From: Methyloversatilis universalis
Lineage (GTDB): Bacteria; Pseudomonadota; Gammaproteobacteria; Methylococcales; Methylococcaceae
Direction of reading: 5' to 3'
DNA length: 64,000 bases
Assembly (NCBI GenBank): GCA_020723665.1
Contig: DYIL01000001.1
Coordinates: 248,001 to 312,000, forward strand
Shown here: one piece after another, positions 20,278 through 28,820 of the stretch
Layout of the letters: each line of letters opens with the position of its first letter
Position numbering within the stretch: the first letter of the stretch is position 1
Position numbers and translations under genes: made by a program
The notes under the pieces: generated by a model
The model's input: the letters and a program-made list of their open reading frames with translations, nothing else
Told to the model about the DNA's origin: nothing
The model's database searches: none

Positions 20278-20685
20278 GTGAGCAATAACACTGAGCTTAC
20301 AAAACATACCGACATTACGGGACCCCATAGGGAAATAAGAAATAAGCTGCGGGACCTGTACGAGGAATTGTTCCGTCACGATGGTTACGGCGAACTGCGG
20401 TTGGAAATCCGGATACTCCGGCGAGGACAGAAGGAAGTCATCATCAGTTGCGGCAAGCAGTACCGCTATGTGGTTCCGTTCCTCGGTTTCAGATCGCACG
20501 ATCCCGGCGTGATCGGAAAACCGCAGGAAGAGAGCGGCGGCCATCAGGGTAACGAAAGAAGGAAAAACGCCAGCGACCGACGGCAAAGCACCACGCCCTA
20601 CGAGGGCATGGAGCGGCGCAAAACTCTTCGGCGCGCCACGGACCGGCTCAAGGCGAACACCGATGGCGATTCCGAGGCGAAATGA
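20278..20685 (+). CDS. Hypothetical protein, charged C terminus
   Basis: The 135-residue product starts at GTG 20278. The N-terminal 75 residues look folded (REIRNKLRDLYEELFRHDGY, then LRLEIRILRRGQKEVIISCG, KQYRYVVPF), and the rest is low-complexity and very rich in Arg, Glu and Asp (NERRKNASDRRQSTTPYEGM, ERRKTLRRATDRLKA). No membrane segment or signal is present. I do not recognise the family. Base composition is similar to its neighbours. It lies just before the first prepilin gene but 126 bases away, so co-transcription is uncertain. The gap 20047-20277 contains no gene. Confidence 0.6.
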   Translation: MSNNTELTKHTDITGPHREIRNKLRDLYEELFRHDGYGELRLEIRILRRGQKEVIISCGKQYRYVVPFLGFRSHDPGVIGKPQEESGGHQGNERRKNASDRRQSTTPYEGMERRKTLRRATDRLKANTDGDSEAK

Positions 20686-20811
20686 TTTTTGGTAATTCCT
20701 GCTGACGCGGGAATCCGAACAAAACCTGAGGCGATGTGGGTTCGCACGTAAAAACGTAATCGATACGCCAACCCTGGCTTTTGGGGGAAAAGCAGGACGG
20801 CATTATCACGA

Positions 20812-21912
20812 ATGAGGCAATACGAAATGATTGGTAACAACGCGATCGAGCAATTCAAACAACTGGACATGCAAGCCATCGAGGGCATCAGGGATGCGAA
20901 GCTGCGCGAGCAGGCGCTCAAGCTAAAGAAAAAACAGGGCGGTTTTACGCTGCTGGAACTCCTGGTGGTCGTGGCTATCCTGGCGGTGATGGGCGGTCTC
21001 GCCATCGGCGCGTATGGTGACAAGACCACCCAAGCCGCCCGCGGCGGCGCCACCAACACCATTGCGGCGGTGGACGCCATGGTGCGGGCGTATCAGGCGA
21101 CCGCCAAGGTGCTGCCCAACAACCTGGACACTTTGGTTTGCGCCGATCCCGCCAACACGGATATGACCACTACCAATACGAGTGATTACGGAGGCACGTC
21201 CGATTTACCCAATGTGGGCGGCGGTATGGGCAAGAAGCTCGCCGACAAAATCACACGCGTCGTGGTCCCCGACAACTCCGCTACGGCTCTGGGTAACGCG
21301 GGCATCACCCAGTTCCGCTATGGTCTCGCTTCATCATGTGCCGATAGCGGCAACACGGGCGGCACGCCAGGCGCCAGGGCCGATGCGGATTTTGGAGCTG
21401 GGCTCAACGCCGCGGCGCCAATCGCTTATCCCACCGGCAATCTGTCGGCGCTAGACATCCCACCACGTGGCTTCGATTTCCCGATAAGCAGCACGGGCAA
21501 TCGCGGCCGGGGCTGGGTGGTCTCTTTGACGGACAACAACGGAAACCCCACTGGTAATGACTTGGTCCTCCAGGTTTGGAACCCCGGTACCAACGGCGCT
21601 AACAACACCAAGGTAGGTGCAGCTGCCACCGACGTACTGGCAGTGCTGGGCCTGGGCAACAATGCCAGCATGATCACTGACAGTTCCGGCAACCGGGTGG
21701 GTGCCTCTGCGCCATTCTATGGCGATCTGGCCAAGGACAAGTACAACCGCTATCTGGCGCTGGTGAAGATCGGAACCGACAGCGACTTTGACCCGACGAA
21801 CGGTTTTACCGCTCTTTCAGCTACCGGCAAGGCCAGCTTTATCACCGTGGTGGATCCACGCGGCGACTTCCTGGACGAAGAGTACGCCGAAGCTACGGGA
21901 CAGAAGTCCTAA
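20812..21912 (+). CDS. Large prepilin-like protein with very long leader
   Basis: The 366-residue protein carries a type III (prepilin) signal: KKKQGG then FTLLELLVVVAILAVMGGL, with Glu at +5 and the peptidase cut expected after Gly44. The leader of 44 residues (39 if the second ATG is used) is far longer than the usual 6-25 and is predicted helical and charged (NNAIEQFKQLDMQAIEGIRD). The mature protein has the pilin N-terminal helix, then a large Gly/Asn/Thr-rich globular part with few cysteines. A prepilin peptidase is not encoded in the window. It opens the pilus/secretion-like cluster and could be the major subunit, or a minor one given its size (inference). A strong hairpin follows. Confidence 0.8.
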   Translation: MRQYEMIGNNAIEQFKQLDMQAIEGIRDAKLREQALKLKKKQGGFTLLELLVVVAILAVMGGLAIGAYGDKTTQAARGGATNTIAAVDAMVRAYQATAKVLPNNLDTLVCADPANTDMTTTNTSDYGGTSDLPNVGGGMGKKLADKITRVVVPDNSATALGNAGITQFRYGLASSCADSGNTGGTPGARADADFGAGLNAAAPIAYPTGNLSALDIPPRGFDFPISSTGNRGRGWVVSLTDNNGNPTGNDLVLQVWNPGTNGANNTKVGAAATDVLAVLGLGNNASMITDSSGNRVGASAPFYGDLAKDKYNRYLALVKIGTDSDFDPTNGFTALSATGKASFITVVDPRGDFLDEEYAEATGQKS

Positions 21913-21957
21913 GCTGATCCTCACGGCCTGAAAGGATGAATCGGGCCTGGACCCATA

Positions 21958-21985
21958 GGAACGACGGCAGGGATGCCGTCGTTCC
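21958..21985 (+). terminator. Perfect 12-bp hairpin after first prepilin gene
   Basis: GGAACGACGGCA (21958-21969) and TGCCGTCGTTCC (21974-21985) pair exactly around GGGA, 45 bases past the stop. A partial terminator here would give more of the first prepilin than of the genes downstream. No T tract follows. Confidence 0.5.
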
Positions 21986-22081
21986 GCCTTGGATAAAGGC
22001 GCTGTCGATTTTCGCCGGGATGGCGGTGTTATCGAAGAACCGGAAAACAGTTGGGAAAGGTCAACGCACCCAAGGCGTTTT

Positions 22082-22259
22082 AACCTAGAAACGGCAGTTG
22101 GACGTGCTCGAGTGTGCGGCGGGCGGGGCGGCCGGCTGGCAAGCCTGTCCTGAGCGAAGTCGAAGGGCCTGTCCTGAGCCTGGTCGAAGGGCGGTTCGCT
22201 TCGCTCACCGCATCCTACTTTTCCGGCGCATCGAAGCGGTCAACTGCCGTTTCTAGGTT
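22082..22259. repeat. Inverted-repeat element family 2, complete copy
   Basis: A 178-bp element bounded by a perfect 19-bp terminal inverted repeat, AACCTAGAAACGGCAGTTG on the left and its exact complement on the right. Inside are two tandem modules of the type CCTGTCCTGAGC-n-GTCGAAGGG, shared with family 1. A one-ended copy is at 6833. No transposase is encoded. It fills the gap between the first prepilin gene and the next gene; 22260-22401 holds nothing else clear. Confidence 0.85.
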
Positions 22260-22401
22260 TAATTTTATCCGCAATTGGAGAGACTGCTTGAAGGGGGCGT
22301 ACGTGCTCTCTTGGGGAGCTTTCGTCGCCCATCGACGGATGGGTCCGCCCGTGCATTCGCCCTTCGCGACAACGAAAAGAGGTTCGGACGTGATCAACCA
22401 C

Positions 22402-22920
22402 ATGACCAAATCGGCGCCGACAGGTCTATTGCTGGCCCTGCTCTGGCTGCCTTGCGCATTCGCGGAAACCGCCGAAGCGCCCACCTTCGCCCAGGTCAAC
22501 CTGGACCAATTGATCGAAGCGGCGGACCAGCTCCTGGGCTCGCAGGCCAATGTGTTACTGAAGCTTCCGCCCCATCTGGTGCGCTTCGAGGCGACCGTCG
22601 CCCAGTCGCCCAAGCCGAGGAAAGCCCAATATCTGCTGGACTCCCTGGAAGTGATGGGCGTGAAGCCGCTGCCGGAAGTCACCGATGGAATGGACGTACT
22701 TTCCCCGAACAACAAGCCGCTCGACGTTTACCTGGAAAAAACCGTCGCCGAGCGCGCCGGCAGGGAGCTGGAAGCGGGCGACAAGGTGACCCTGTACGGC
22801 TACCACGTTTACGACTCGCAAAAACACGGCCCCGGCATCCTGGTGAGCGGCTTCGAGACGCATTCGCGCTTCGACGAGTGGAAGGAACGGTTGGTCAAGT
22901 GGCTCGACGAGATCCGATAG
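22402..22920 (+). CDS. Small exported protein in the pilus-like cluster
   Basis: The 172-residue product has a clean signal peptide ([20 protein letters not shown], cut after AFA) and a mature part of about 150 residues with no membrane segment: [57 protein letters not shown], ending with WLDEIR. I do not recognise the family. It lies four bases upstream of the second prepilin gene, so the two are almost certainly co-translated and it may be an assembly or periplasmic factor of the machine. GTG 22390 is an alternative start. Longer in-frame extensions run back into the repeat element and are not credible. Confidence 0.7.
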   Translation: MTKSAPTGLLLALLWLPCAFAETAEAPTFAQVNLDQLIEAADQLLGSQANVLLKLPPHLVRFEATVAQSPKPRKAQYLLDSLEVMGVKPLPEVTDGMDVLSPNNKPLDVYLEKTVAERAGRELEAGDKVTLYGYHVYDSQKHGPGILVSGFETHSRFDEWKERLVKWLDEIR

Positions 22921-22924
22921 CGCG

Positions 22925-23710
22925 ATGACCGACCGGATCGCTAAACAGGCAATGGGCGTGAAACGAATCCGAAACGGGTGCGAAGCGGGCTTCACCCTGC
23001 TGGAGCTGATGGTAGTGACCGCCATCCTGATGGCGCTCGCCGGAGGTGTAGCGCTGTCACTGAGCAACGCCGAGGAAACCGCCAAAATCCAGATCGCCCG
23101 CCACGAGATGCAGCAGTTAAAGCAGGCGCTTTTGCAGTTTCGGCGGGATACGGGGCACTTCCCCACGCCCGCTTCGCCGGCGGATTTTTCTGCCTTGTAC
23201 GACATCAAAGCCGAAACCGCCTGGAACATCGACACCGGGCGAGGCTGGCGCGGTCCGTATCTGTCGCGCGCGGGGGAAGGCTATGTCGATATCGGTGACG
23301 AATTAAGCCAGGATGGTTGTTCAGGAATCCCGGTAAACGGCAATTCGCTAGTGGTTCCCGGCGTCGCCGACCCTTTCGATCATCAGCCCGTGATTCCAGG
23401 GAGCTACGCCATCTGCGAAGAGAATGAAAAGAACGAGAACTGTCTGCTGGACTGGCGCACTACGCCCGATGATGGCGACGAAGATGACGAAGACGGCGAC
23501 AAGGCTTATGACCACCACGGCCGGCCTTATCTGCTGTTCGATCTTCAAGCACCAAACGCGCTGCCCGCGGGTTATGCCAGCGCAGAGGAATACGTACGAG
23601 AGCGAGCCCGCATCGTGAGCATGGGACCGGACGGCCGGTACGCGGGCGTCAACGCCGCCGATAAATGCGCCCCGAACGGCGATGATCTGGCGCTGTGCCT
23701 GCTGAAATGA
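22925..23710 (+). CDS. GspG-like pseudopilin with acidic loop
   Basis: The 261-residue protein has a prepilin signal with Gly22 as the cut site (CEAG, then [19 protein letters not shown], Glu+5 present). The mature protein follows the type II secretion major-pseudopilin plan: long N-terminal helix, then [22 protein letters not shown], and near the C terminus [12 protein letters not shown]. Compared with GspG (about 140 residues) it is nearly twice as long; the extra part includes a strikingly acidic run ([16 protein letters not shown], residues 181-196) that could bind calcium, as the GspG C-terminal loop does. It has four or more cysteines in the globular part. It is translated right after the small exported protein. 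Confidence 0.82.
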   Translation: MTDRIAKQAMGVKRIRNGCEAGFTLLELMVVTAILMALAGGVALSLSNAEETAKIQIARHEMQQLKQALLQFRRDTGHFPTPASPADFSALYDIKAETAWNIDTGRGWRGPYLSRAGEGYVDIGDELSQDGCSGIPVNGNSLVVPGVADPFDHQPVIPGSYAICEENEKNENCLLDWRTTPDDGDEDDEDGDKAYDHHGRPYLLFDLQAPNALPAGYASAEEYVRERARIVSMGPDGRYAGVNAADKCAPNGDDLALCLLK

Positions 23711-23775
23711 TGAGCTTTCCGAGATAAACGGGGAAGGCGGCAGGAATGTACGAGGTCTACTGTAGGGGGCCTTTA

Positions 23776-23809
23776 AAGGCGGGCGTCAACAACCGTCCGC
23801 CTTCTTTCT
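23776..23809 (+). terminator. Intrinsic-type terminator between prepilin genes
   Basis: AAGGCGGGCG (23776-23785) pairs with CGTCCGCCTT (23794-23803) with one G-T wobble, loop TCAACAAC, followed by CTTTCT. It lies between the second and third prepilin genes and would limit read-through into the machinery genes. Confidence 0.6.
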
Positions 23810-24001
23810 AAAACTGTTAATCAGAAGAAAAACATGAGGTTACCGGGTTATACAGTCAGAACTTTTCATGATGGCCTTCGCCATCGGAATCTGGTTTTCA
23901 TCTTCGGTCCAGCCAGTGGGAAGAGAGTTCTGGATCGCGGCGGAAATCGCCGGCAATCGTTTGAAGACCACGAGGGATTAATCATCCCGAGGACGGGGCA
24001 G

Positions 24002-25114
24002 GTGACTAAGTTCAGGCAATCGGCCATCCGCCAAGCGGGTTTCACTCTTCTTGAACTCCTGCTGGTGGTCGCCATCTTGTCCTCGCTGGCCTTGGCGGCC
24101 ACGACGTTCGTGGACAACGCAGATGATCAGAGGCGTTTTGAAGAGACGCGAAACCGGTTGGCAAATATTCGGCGAGCGATAATCGGCTATCCGAATTTAA
24201 GCGCCGGGGGAGAAGCGGTCATCGGCGGCTTTGTGGCGGACATGGGACGATTGCCGAGAAACTTGAACGAACTGTTCGTAAGCGGGTACTGCTCGAACCC
24301 GGCTTATATCTCCAAAAGCGTCTGCGAGAGCAACAGCGGAACATGGACCGAGGATTCGGCGTTCAATGTCATGGGTGCCTGCAGCAACGTTACGAAAACG
24401 ACCAAATCTGACTGCGAAACCGACTCTCCGGACAATATATGGATCGAACTGGGCACGGGATGGCGTGGCCCCTATCTGCACGCCATGCCGGAAAGCGGCG
24501 GCATGATTTACCGCGACGGCTGGGGCAACGGCGGGAACGCACCGGGCGCGGATTTCGGCTGGAGGGTAGCCGTCACCGATATTGACGACGACGCCACGCC
24601 CGATGACTTCGACAACACGCTGAGCGTGCAAAGCATGGGTTCGGACGGCGCACCGGGGGGCGGAAGCTACGCGGCCGATTATCCCGTGTCCACTGCGGTG
24701 CTGGTAGAACGAGGAGATCACAATGTCGATTTAACCGGCGGGATTCGGGTGCGCTTCCAAAATCCAGCCGATGGAAGCGGGACGGCATTGCCTCTATCGG
24801 CCACAACTGTGTGTTTGCGAATCTACTATGCCAGCAATGGTGCGATCGCGTCGGTTGCCAGCAACCCGGAATCCCTGGCCTCCGGCTTTGTAGCGGACGG
24901 CGCGAGCAAAGAAGTCACCTTCACCTTCCCGTCGACGGGGCGCCAATGGATTCCCTGGGGAATGCGGGCGGTGGGCATATTCAAGCATTCCGGTTCTTCC
25001 GGTTCCTGTCAAAATCAAAACGAGGCTTATCCATCAGCGGCGATAGGTCCGGCCAGAACCATCGCGCTCCTGCCGCGCACAACCCTTCCGATGATCGAGT
25101 GGCGAATGGAATGA
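24002..25114 (+). CDS. GspG/H-like pseudopilin, cysteine-rich
   Basis: The 370-residue product starts at GTG 24002, after GGACGGGG, which gives a normal 13-residue leader (VTKFRQSAIRQAG) before FTLLELLLVVAILSSLAL with Glu+5. A longer in-frame start exists but would give an atypical 69-residue leader. After the helix come GspG-like elements: GTGWRGPYLHAMPESGG, DGWGNGGNAPGADFGW and VQSMGSDGAPGGG. A Cys-rich insertion (GYCSNPAYISKSVCESNSGT, then GACSNVTKTTKSDCETD) and a C-terminal beta-rich domain of about 150 residues distinguish it. Two different long G-like pseudopilins in one cluster is unusual. The gap 25115-25296 to the next gene contains no credible gene. Confidence 0.82.
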   Translation: MTKFRQSAIRQAGFTLLELLLVVAILSSLALAATTFVDNADDQRRFEETRNRLANIRRAIIGYPNLSAGGEAVIGGFVADMGRLPRNLNELFVSGYCSNPAYISKSVCESNSGTWTEDSAFNVMGACSNVTKTTKSDCETDSPDNIWIELGTGWRGPYLHAMPESGGMIYRDGWGNGGNAPGADFGWRVAVTDIDDDATPDDFDNTLSVQSMGSDGAPGGGSYAADYPVSTAVLVERGDHNVDLTGGIRVRFQNPADGSGTALPLSATTVCLRIYYASNGAIASVASNPESLASGFVADGASKEVTFTFPSTGRQWIPWGMRAVGIFKHSGSSGSCQNQNEAYPSAAIGPARTIALLPRTTLPMIEWRME

Positions 25115-25296
25115 AAGGCTGCCGCAGCGCACATCAACTCCTTCGCCGGCATGAGTCCGCCCGTCGGCGAACTGGTGATTCGATGAAGGCCGGGATAACT
25201 AAGAAATCCCGGAGAGCGCCTGAGATTCAACTTGGCTTCCGCGGGACGCCCGCCCGATAACGAGGCGGCCGGAGAGAAAGTCCTCTAAGAATAAAA

Positions 25297-27054
25297 ATGA
25301 AGTTCCAGCCATCGTCCAATCCACTGAAAGCCCGACTAGGTGCCCTCCGGGAACGCCTCAAGCCGCGCCTCCGCCGCATCCTGGCCATCGCCACCGACGG
25401 TTGCAGCGCCACGGCCGCGGTGATTAGGGACGTGGACGGGACTCGCCTCGAGATCGAGGCAGCCGCCGTCTCGCGCGCGCTCAAGTTCGAAGCGGTGGCG
25501 GAAGATCTGGTCGCGGGGATCAAGGCGCAGGGCGTCGGTATTCCCAAACAGGCGATCCTGCTCACCGCCAGCATGCTTCCCGCCGTGCTGGAGCTGCCGG
25601 TGATGGCGAACAAGCCCCTGGCCGCCGGGCAGATGATGAACATGATCCGCTGGGAACTGGAGCCCCTGTTCGCCCAGCAGATCGCCCTATGGTCCATCGG
25701 CAGCCTGCTGTTCGGACGGGGCTATCTCGACGATGCCCAACGGCGGCAGTTGCTGGATGCACACCGTTCGGTGCAGGCGGTCTTGCGCACGCGCGGCGGG
25801 CGCGCCGCCGCCCGCTTCGGCGAAACGGCCATCGAGCAGGGCTTCGTCAGCCGAGAGCAGGTGGAGGAATGCCTGGCCCTCCAGGAAGAATTGCAGATGA
25901 CCGATGCCGATATCCTCATCGGCTGGCACCCCTCCGCGGTGGGACCGGGACTGGATCCCGGCCAGTCGGCTTGGCTGTGCGCGGGTCTCAGTCCGGTGAT
26001 CAAGGTTCGCTGGGTCGAGGCGCTGGAGCGTGCAGGGCTGCACGTACTGTGGATTTATCCGCTGGCGGGTGCCTCCGCCCCGTTGGCCGCGCTGTCCGGT
26101 TTGCCCGTCGCGCTGGAGTTACATCCATTGTTGGGCATCTGTTACCGCCAGAAAGACGGGGCGCTGACGCAACTGGGATATCGCCAATTCACCGACGCGC
26201 CGCTGTCCGCCGGCGAAGCGCTGCTGCTCACCCAGCCGGTGCTGCGTCCCGACGACCGGCACATGGCCGTCCATGCCCACCGCACCTGGGGTCCGGGACT
26301 GACGGAACTGCTGCGGACCGAGCTAAAGCGAGACATCGTAGAACTGGCCCAGGGCCCAGTGACCGTGCCGGCCGGGTGCAAGGCTTCGGCACCAGTGATC
26401 GCGGCTCTGGCTGGGGGTGCCGCACATACTTTGGGAATGGTTCCAGCCGCAACCGCCGTACGCTTGGCCGGCAGCAAGCCGCCGCCGCCCGTTTACCGGC
26501 GTCCCAAGGTCTGGATGGGCGCGGCGGCTGCCCTGGTGACAATGGCAATGGCAGGTTTCGAAGTTGATCACGCGTTTCGGGAAAGGGCGCTCATGGAAAA
26601 GCACCGGAACCTCAACAATCGGCTACAAGAACTGGAAGCTGCGAAGAACGTCGTCGAGCAGTCCCGGCGCGCTGAAGAGGATGCGAAAAAGCGCTTGGCC
26701 GAGGTGCAGGCGGAACTGGACACCCTCACCCTGCGCCAAGACCTGTATGAGCGCGCCCTGGGCCAACGCAGGCATTATTTGGAAACCCTGCTGGACGCCC
26801 TGATCGACTTGGCCAACGACGAATTGATACTGGACAGCGTGACGGAAGCCAGCTGGCAACAGGTGGAAATCCAAGGCTTCGCCTTGCACGTGGAAGCGGT
26901 CTACCGCTACGCCCGCGCCTTGGCGGAGGAGCTCGAGAAATTCGGTGTCAAGCTGGGCGACCTGGACACTAGCGAAACCCAGGGTCCGCTCGGTCTGATC
27001 GGCCACCGCTTCAGTTTCACCCTGCTGCCGGACAGCAAAAAGGTCACCCGATGA
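25297..27054 (+). CDS. PilM-PilN / GspL-like inner-membrane protein with MshEN-like insert
   Basis: The 585-residue protein combines a cytoplasmic actin-like PilM/GspL part, one membrane helix (about residues 404-422, VWMGAAAALVTMAMAG), a coiled coil (425-485) and a C-terminal PilN-like periplasmic domain (LDALIDLANDELILDSVTEA, then WQQVEIQGFALHVEAV). That is the GspL plan, equal to PilM fused to PilN. Between residues 133 and 200, inside the actin-like part, lie two repeats: SIGSLLFGRGYLDDAQRRQL and RFGETAIEQGFVSREQVEEC, close to the tandem RLGxxLxxxGxL motif of MshEN / GspE N-terminal domains that bind c-di-GMP. Its stop overlaps the next start by four bases. It should link the assembly ATPase to the periplasmic alignment complex. 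Confidence 0.78.
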   Translation: MKFQPSSNPLKARLGALRERLKPRLRRILAIATDGCSATAAVIRDVDGTRLEIEAAAVSRALKFEAVAEDLVAGIKAQGVGIPKQAILLTASMLPAVLELPVMANKPLAAGQMMNMIRWELEPLFAQQIALWSIGSLLFGRGYLDDAQRRQLLDAHRSVQAVLRTRGGRAAARFGETAIEQGFVSREQVEECLALQEELQMTDADILIGWHPSAVGPGLDPGQSAWLCAGLSPVIKVRWVEALERAGLHVLWIYPLAGASAPLAALSGLPVALELHPLLGICYRQKDGALTQLGYRQFTDAPLSAGEALLLTQPVLRPDDRHMAVHAHRTWGPGLTELLRTELKRDIVELAQGPVTVPAGCKASAPVIAALAGGAAHTLGMVPAATAVRLAGSKPPPPVYRRPKVWMGAAAALVTMAMAGFEVDHAFRERALMEKHRNLNNRLQELEAAKNVVEQSRRAEEDAKKRLAEVQAELDTLTLRQDLYERALGQRRHYLETLLDALIDLANDELILDSVTEASWQQVEIQGFALHVEAVYRYARALAEELEKFGVKLGDLDTSETQGPLGLIGHRFSFTLLPDSKKVTR

Positions 27055-27689
27055 GCATCACAGATCGCGAAAAAGGGCTGCTGATCCTGGCGGCGGTCGT
27101 GCTGTTGGCTACTTTCTACTACGCAGGGCGCATCAAACCGCAAATGGCCAACCTCAAGGCTCTGACAGAAGAAGTGAGCGGCCTGGAACAAAAGGTCGAC
27201 GGCACCCGGCCACCCCGTTATTCGGGCGATCCGGAAGCGGCGAAAAAACAACTGGAAGACGCCAACGCCAAGCTCGAACAGGCGCGACAATCCTTCGATG
27301 CCTTGATCAAGAAGCACGTGGACGAAAACTCGCCCCAGGAGCTAGAAGGCCTGATGCTGGAAATCCTGACGCTGGCCAACGCGAAACACGTCACCGTCGA
27401 TAATTCCGGCGCGTACACGGGCTCCATTGCCGACTTCGGCATCGCCACCAAGGAGGAATTGGGCCACTTGCAAACGGGCGGGCGACCGTTCCCTTTCCGT
27501 CCGCTGCGCAACCTATCCCTGAGCGGCGACTATCCCCATATCAGGAATTTCGTTAAGGAGCTACCCCAACTCAGGCATGAGGTCTACGTGCTCCGGTTTT
27601 CCATCAAGGCCGACGGCGGCAAGGCGCAGGACCCGAAGACTTCGGCCCAGCCCAGGCCGCTACGCGCGGAGCTGGTACTGGCGTTGTGA
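27051..27689 (+). CDS. PilO/GspM-like alignment protein
   Basis: The 212-residue protein has one N-terminal membrane helix (LLILAAVVLLATFYYAG), a coiled coil (residues 30-95) and a C-terminal ferredoxin-like domain (FRPLRNLSLSGDYPHIRNFV, ELPQLRHEVYVLRFSIKA). This is the topology of PilO and GspM, partners of PilN and GspL in the inner-membrane alignment complex. The start overlaps the stop of the GspL-like gene (ATGA), typical for co-translated partners. Length and fold fit; sequence identity to named families is too low to choose between PilO and GspM. Confidence 0.75.
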   Translation: MSITDREKGLLILAAVVLLATFYYAGRIKPQMANLKALTEEVSGLEQKVDGTRPPRYSGDPEAAKKQLEDANAKLEQARQSFDALIKKHVDENSPQELEGLMLEILTLANAKHVTVDNSGAYTGSIADFGIATKEELGHLQTGGRPFPFRPLRNLSLSGDYPHIRNFVKELPQLRHEVYVLRFSIKADGGKAQDPKTSAQPRPLRAELVLAL

Positions 27690-27736
27690 TTACGCTATGG
27701 CCATATATGGGGAACCCGCAAAGATGATTCATTGCG

Positions 27737-28816
27737 ATGGCGGAAGCTAAAGAGCGTTTCGAAAACCTGCTGCGCCGTTGCATCAATTACGGTGCGTCCG
27801 ATCTGCACCTGTCAGCCTGGTGCGCGCCCACTTACCGCGTCAACGGCGCACTGCGGCCAGAGGACGAAGCACCCTTGGCAGCCGAAGACATCCGGCACCT
27901 GGTGGAATCTCTGCTCAACCCCGCCCAGCGGACGGTGCTGGAACAACAGCGCAGCCTGGACCTGAGCCATACCCTACCGGAGGGAGAGCGCTTCCGCCTC
28001 AATCTCTACCACGAGCGCGGCAGCCTGGCGGTGGCCGCGCGCTGGCTGGAAAACCGCTTCCACAGCCTGGAATCGCTGCGCCTGCCGCCGGTGCTGCATC
28101 GGTTCGCCGAACTCAAGGACGGACTGGTGCTAATTTCCGGCGTCACCGGCAGCGGCAAGTCCACCACGCTGGCGAGCCTGCTGAACGAAATCAATGCGAA
28201 CCGCCCCTGCCACATTCTCACCGTGGAGGACCCCATCGAGTTCGTGCATGTCAATCGCCGGGCAATGGTGCATCAGCGGGAGTTGCACACCGATGTGCCC
28301 TCTTTCGCCGAGGCCGTACGCGCCGCCATGCGCGAAGACCCGGATGTGATCCTGGTAGGCGAGCTACGCGACCTGGAAACGATGCGCGCGGCCATCATGG
28401 CGGCGGAAACCGGGCACCTGGTATTTTCCACCCTGCACACCGGCGATGCCGTGGGCGTGCTCGACCGCTTCGTGGGCATGTTCCCAGGCGAGGAGCAGGA
28501 TGCCATCCGCCAGCAGTTGTCCATGGTGCTGCGGGCGGTAGTGACCCAGTATCTTCTGCCGGCTAGGCCCGGTGGGCGGGTGCCGGTGCTGGAAATCCTC
28601 ATCGTCACCCCGGCAGTGGCCAACCTGATCCGCCATTACCGGCCGCAGCAGATTTATTCGGCCATGGAATCGGGACGGGCGTTGGGCATGCAGACTTTGG
28701 ATTTCGCCCTGGCTGAGCGGGTGCGGGAAAAGTTGCTGGACGAGGCAGTGGCGCGGCGGCTGGTGCGCAACCCGGCCGCCTTCGACGAGATGGTCAAGGC
28801 CGGAGGAAGGTACTGA
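27737..28816 (+). CDS. PilT-like retraction ATPase
   Basis: The 359-residue protein follows PilT: N-terminal PAS-like domain beginning GASDLHLSAW, then the RecA-like domain with Walker A GVTGSGKSTT, Asp box TVEDPIEFVH, Walker B DPDVILVGELRDLETM and the His box TGHLVFSTLHTGDA. The AIRAG-like membrane-retraction motif at the C terminus is not obvious. PilT enzymes depolymerise pili; a PilT homologue is normal for type IV pili and absent from standard type II secretion clusters, so its presence here argues for a dynamic pilus rather than a static pseudopilus. It lacks a zinc site, unlike the PilB-like gene next to it. The frame starts at ATG 27737; GGGGAAC lies somewhat upstream. Confidence 0.9.
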   Translation: MAEAKERFENLLRRCINYGASDLHLSAWCAPTYRVNGALRPEDEAPLAAEDIRHLVESLLNPAQRTVLEQQRSLDLSHTLPEGERFRLNLYHERGSLAVAARWLENRFHSLESLRLPPVLHRFAELKDGLVLISGVTGSGKSTTLASLLNEINANRPCHILTVEDPIEFVHVNRRAMVHQRELHTDVPSFAEAVRAAMREDPDVILVGELRDLETMRAAIMAAETGHLVFSTLHTGDAVGVLDRFVGMFPGEEQDAIRQQLSMVLRAVVTQYLLPARPGGRVPVLEILIVTPAVANLIRHYRPQQIYSAMESGRALGMQTLDFALAERVREKLLDEAVARRLVRNPAAFDEMVKAGGRY

Positions 28817-28820
28817 AGCC

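Noticed and set aside
22114-22401. In-frame N-terminal extension of the exported protein from 22114
   Set aside because: It would be encoded by repeat family 2 and destroys the signal peptide start.
25115-25296. Possible short gene between the third prepilin and the GspL-like gene
   Set aside because: The plus-strand frame begins with ATGAAAGGCTG but yields a basic, low-complexity string without homology cues and no conserved pilin feature.
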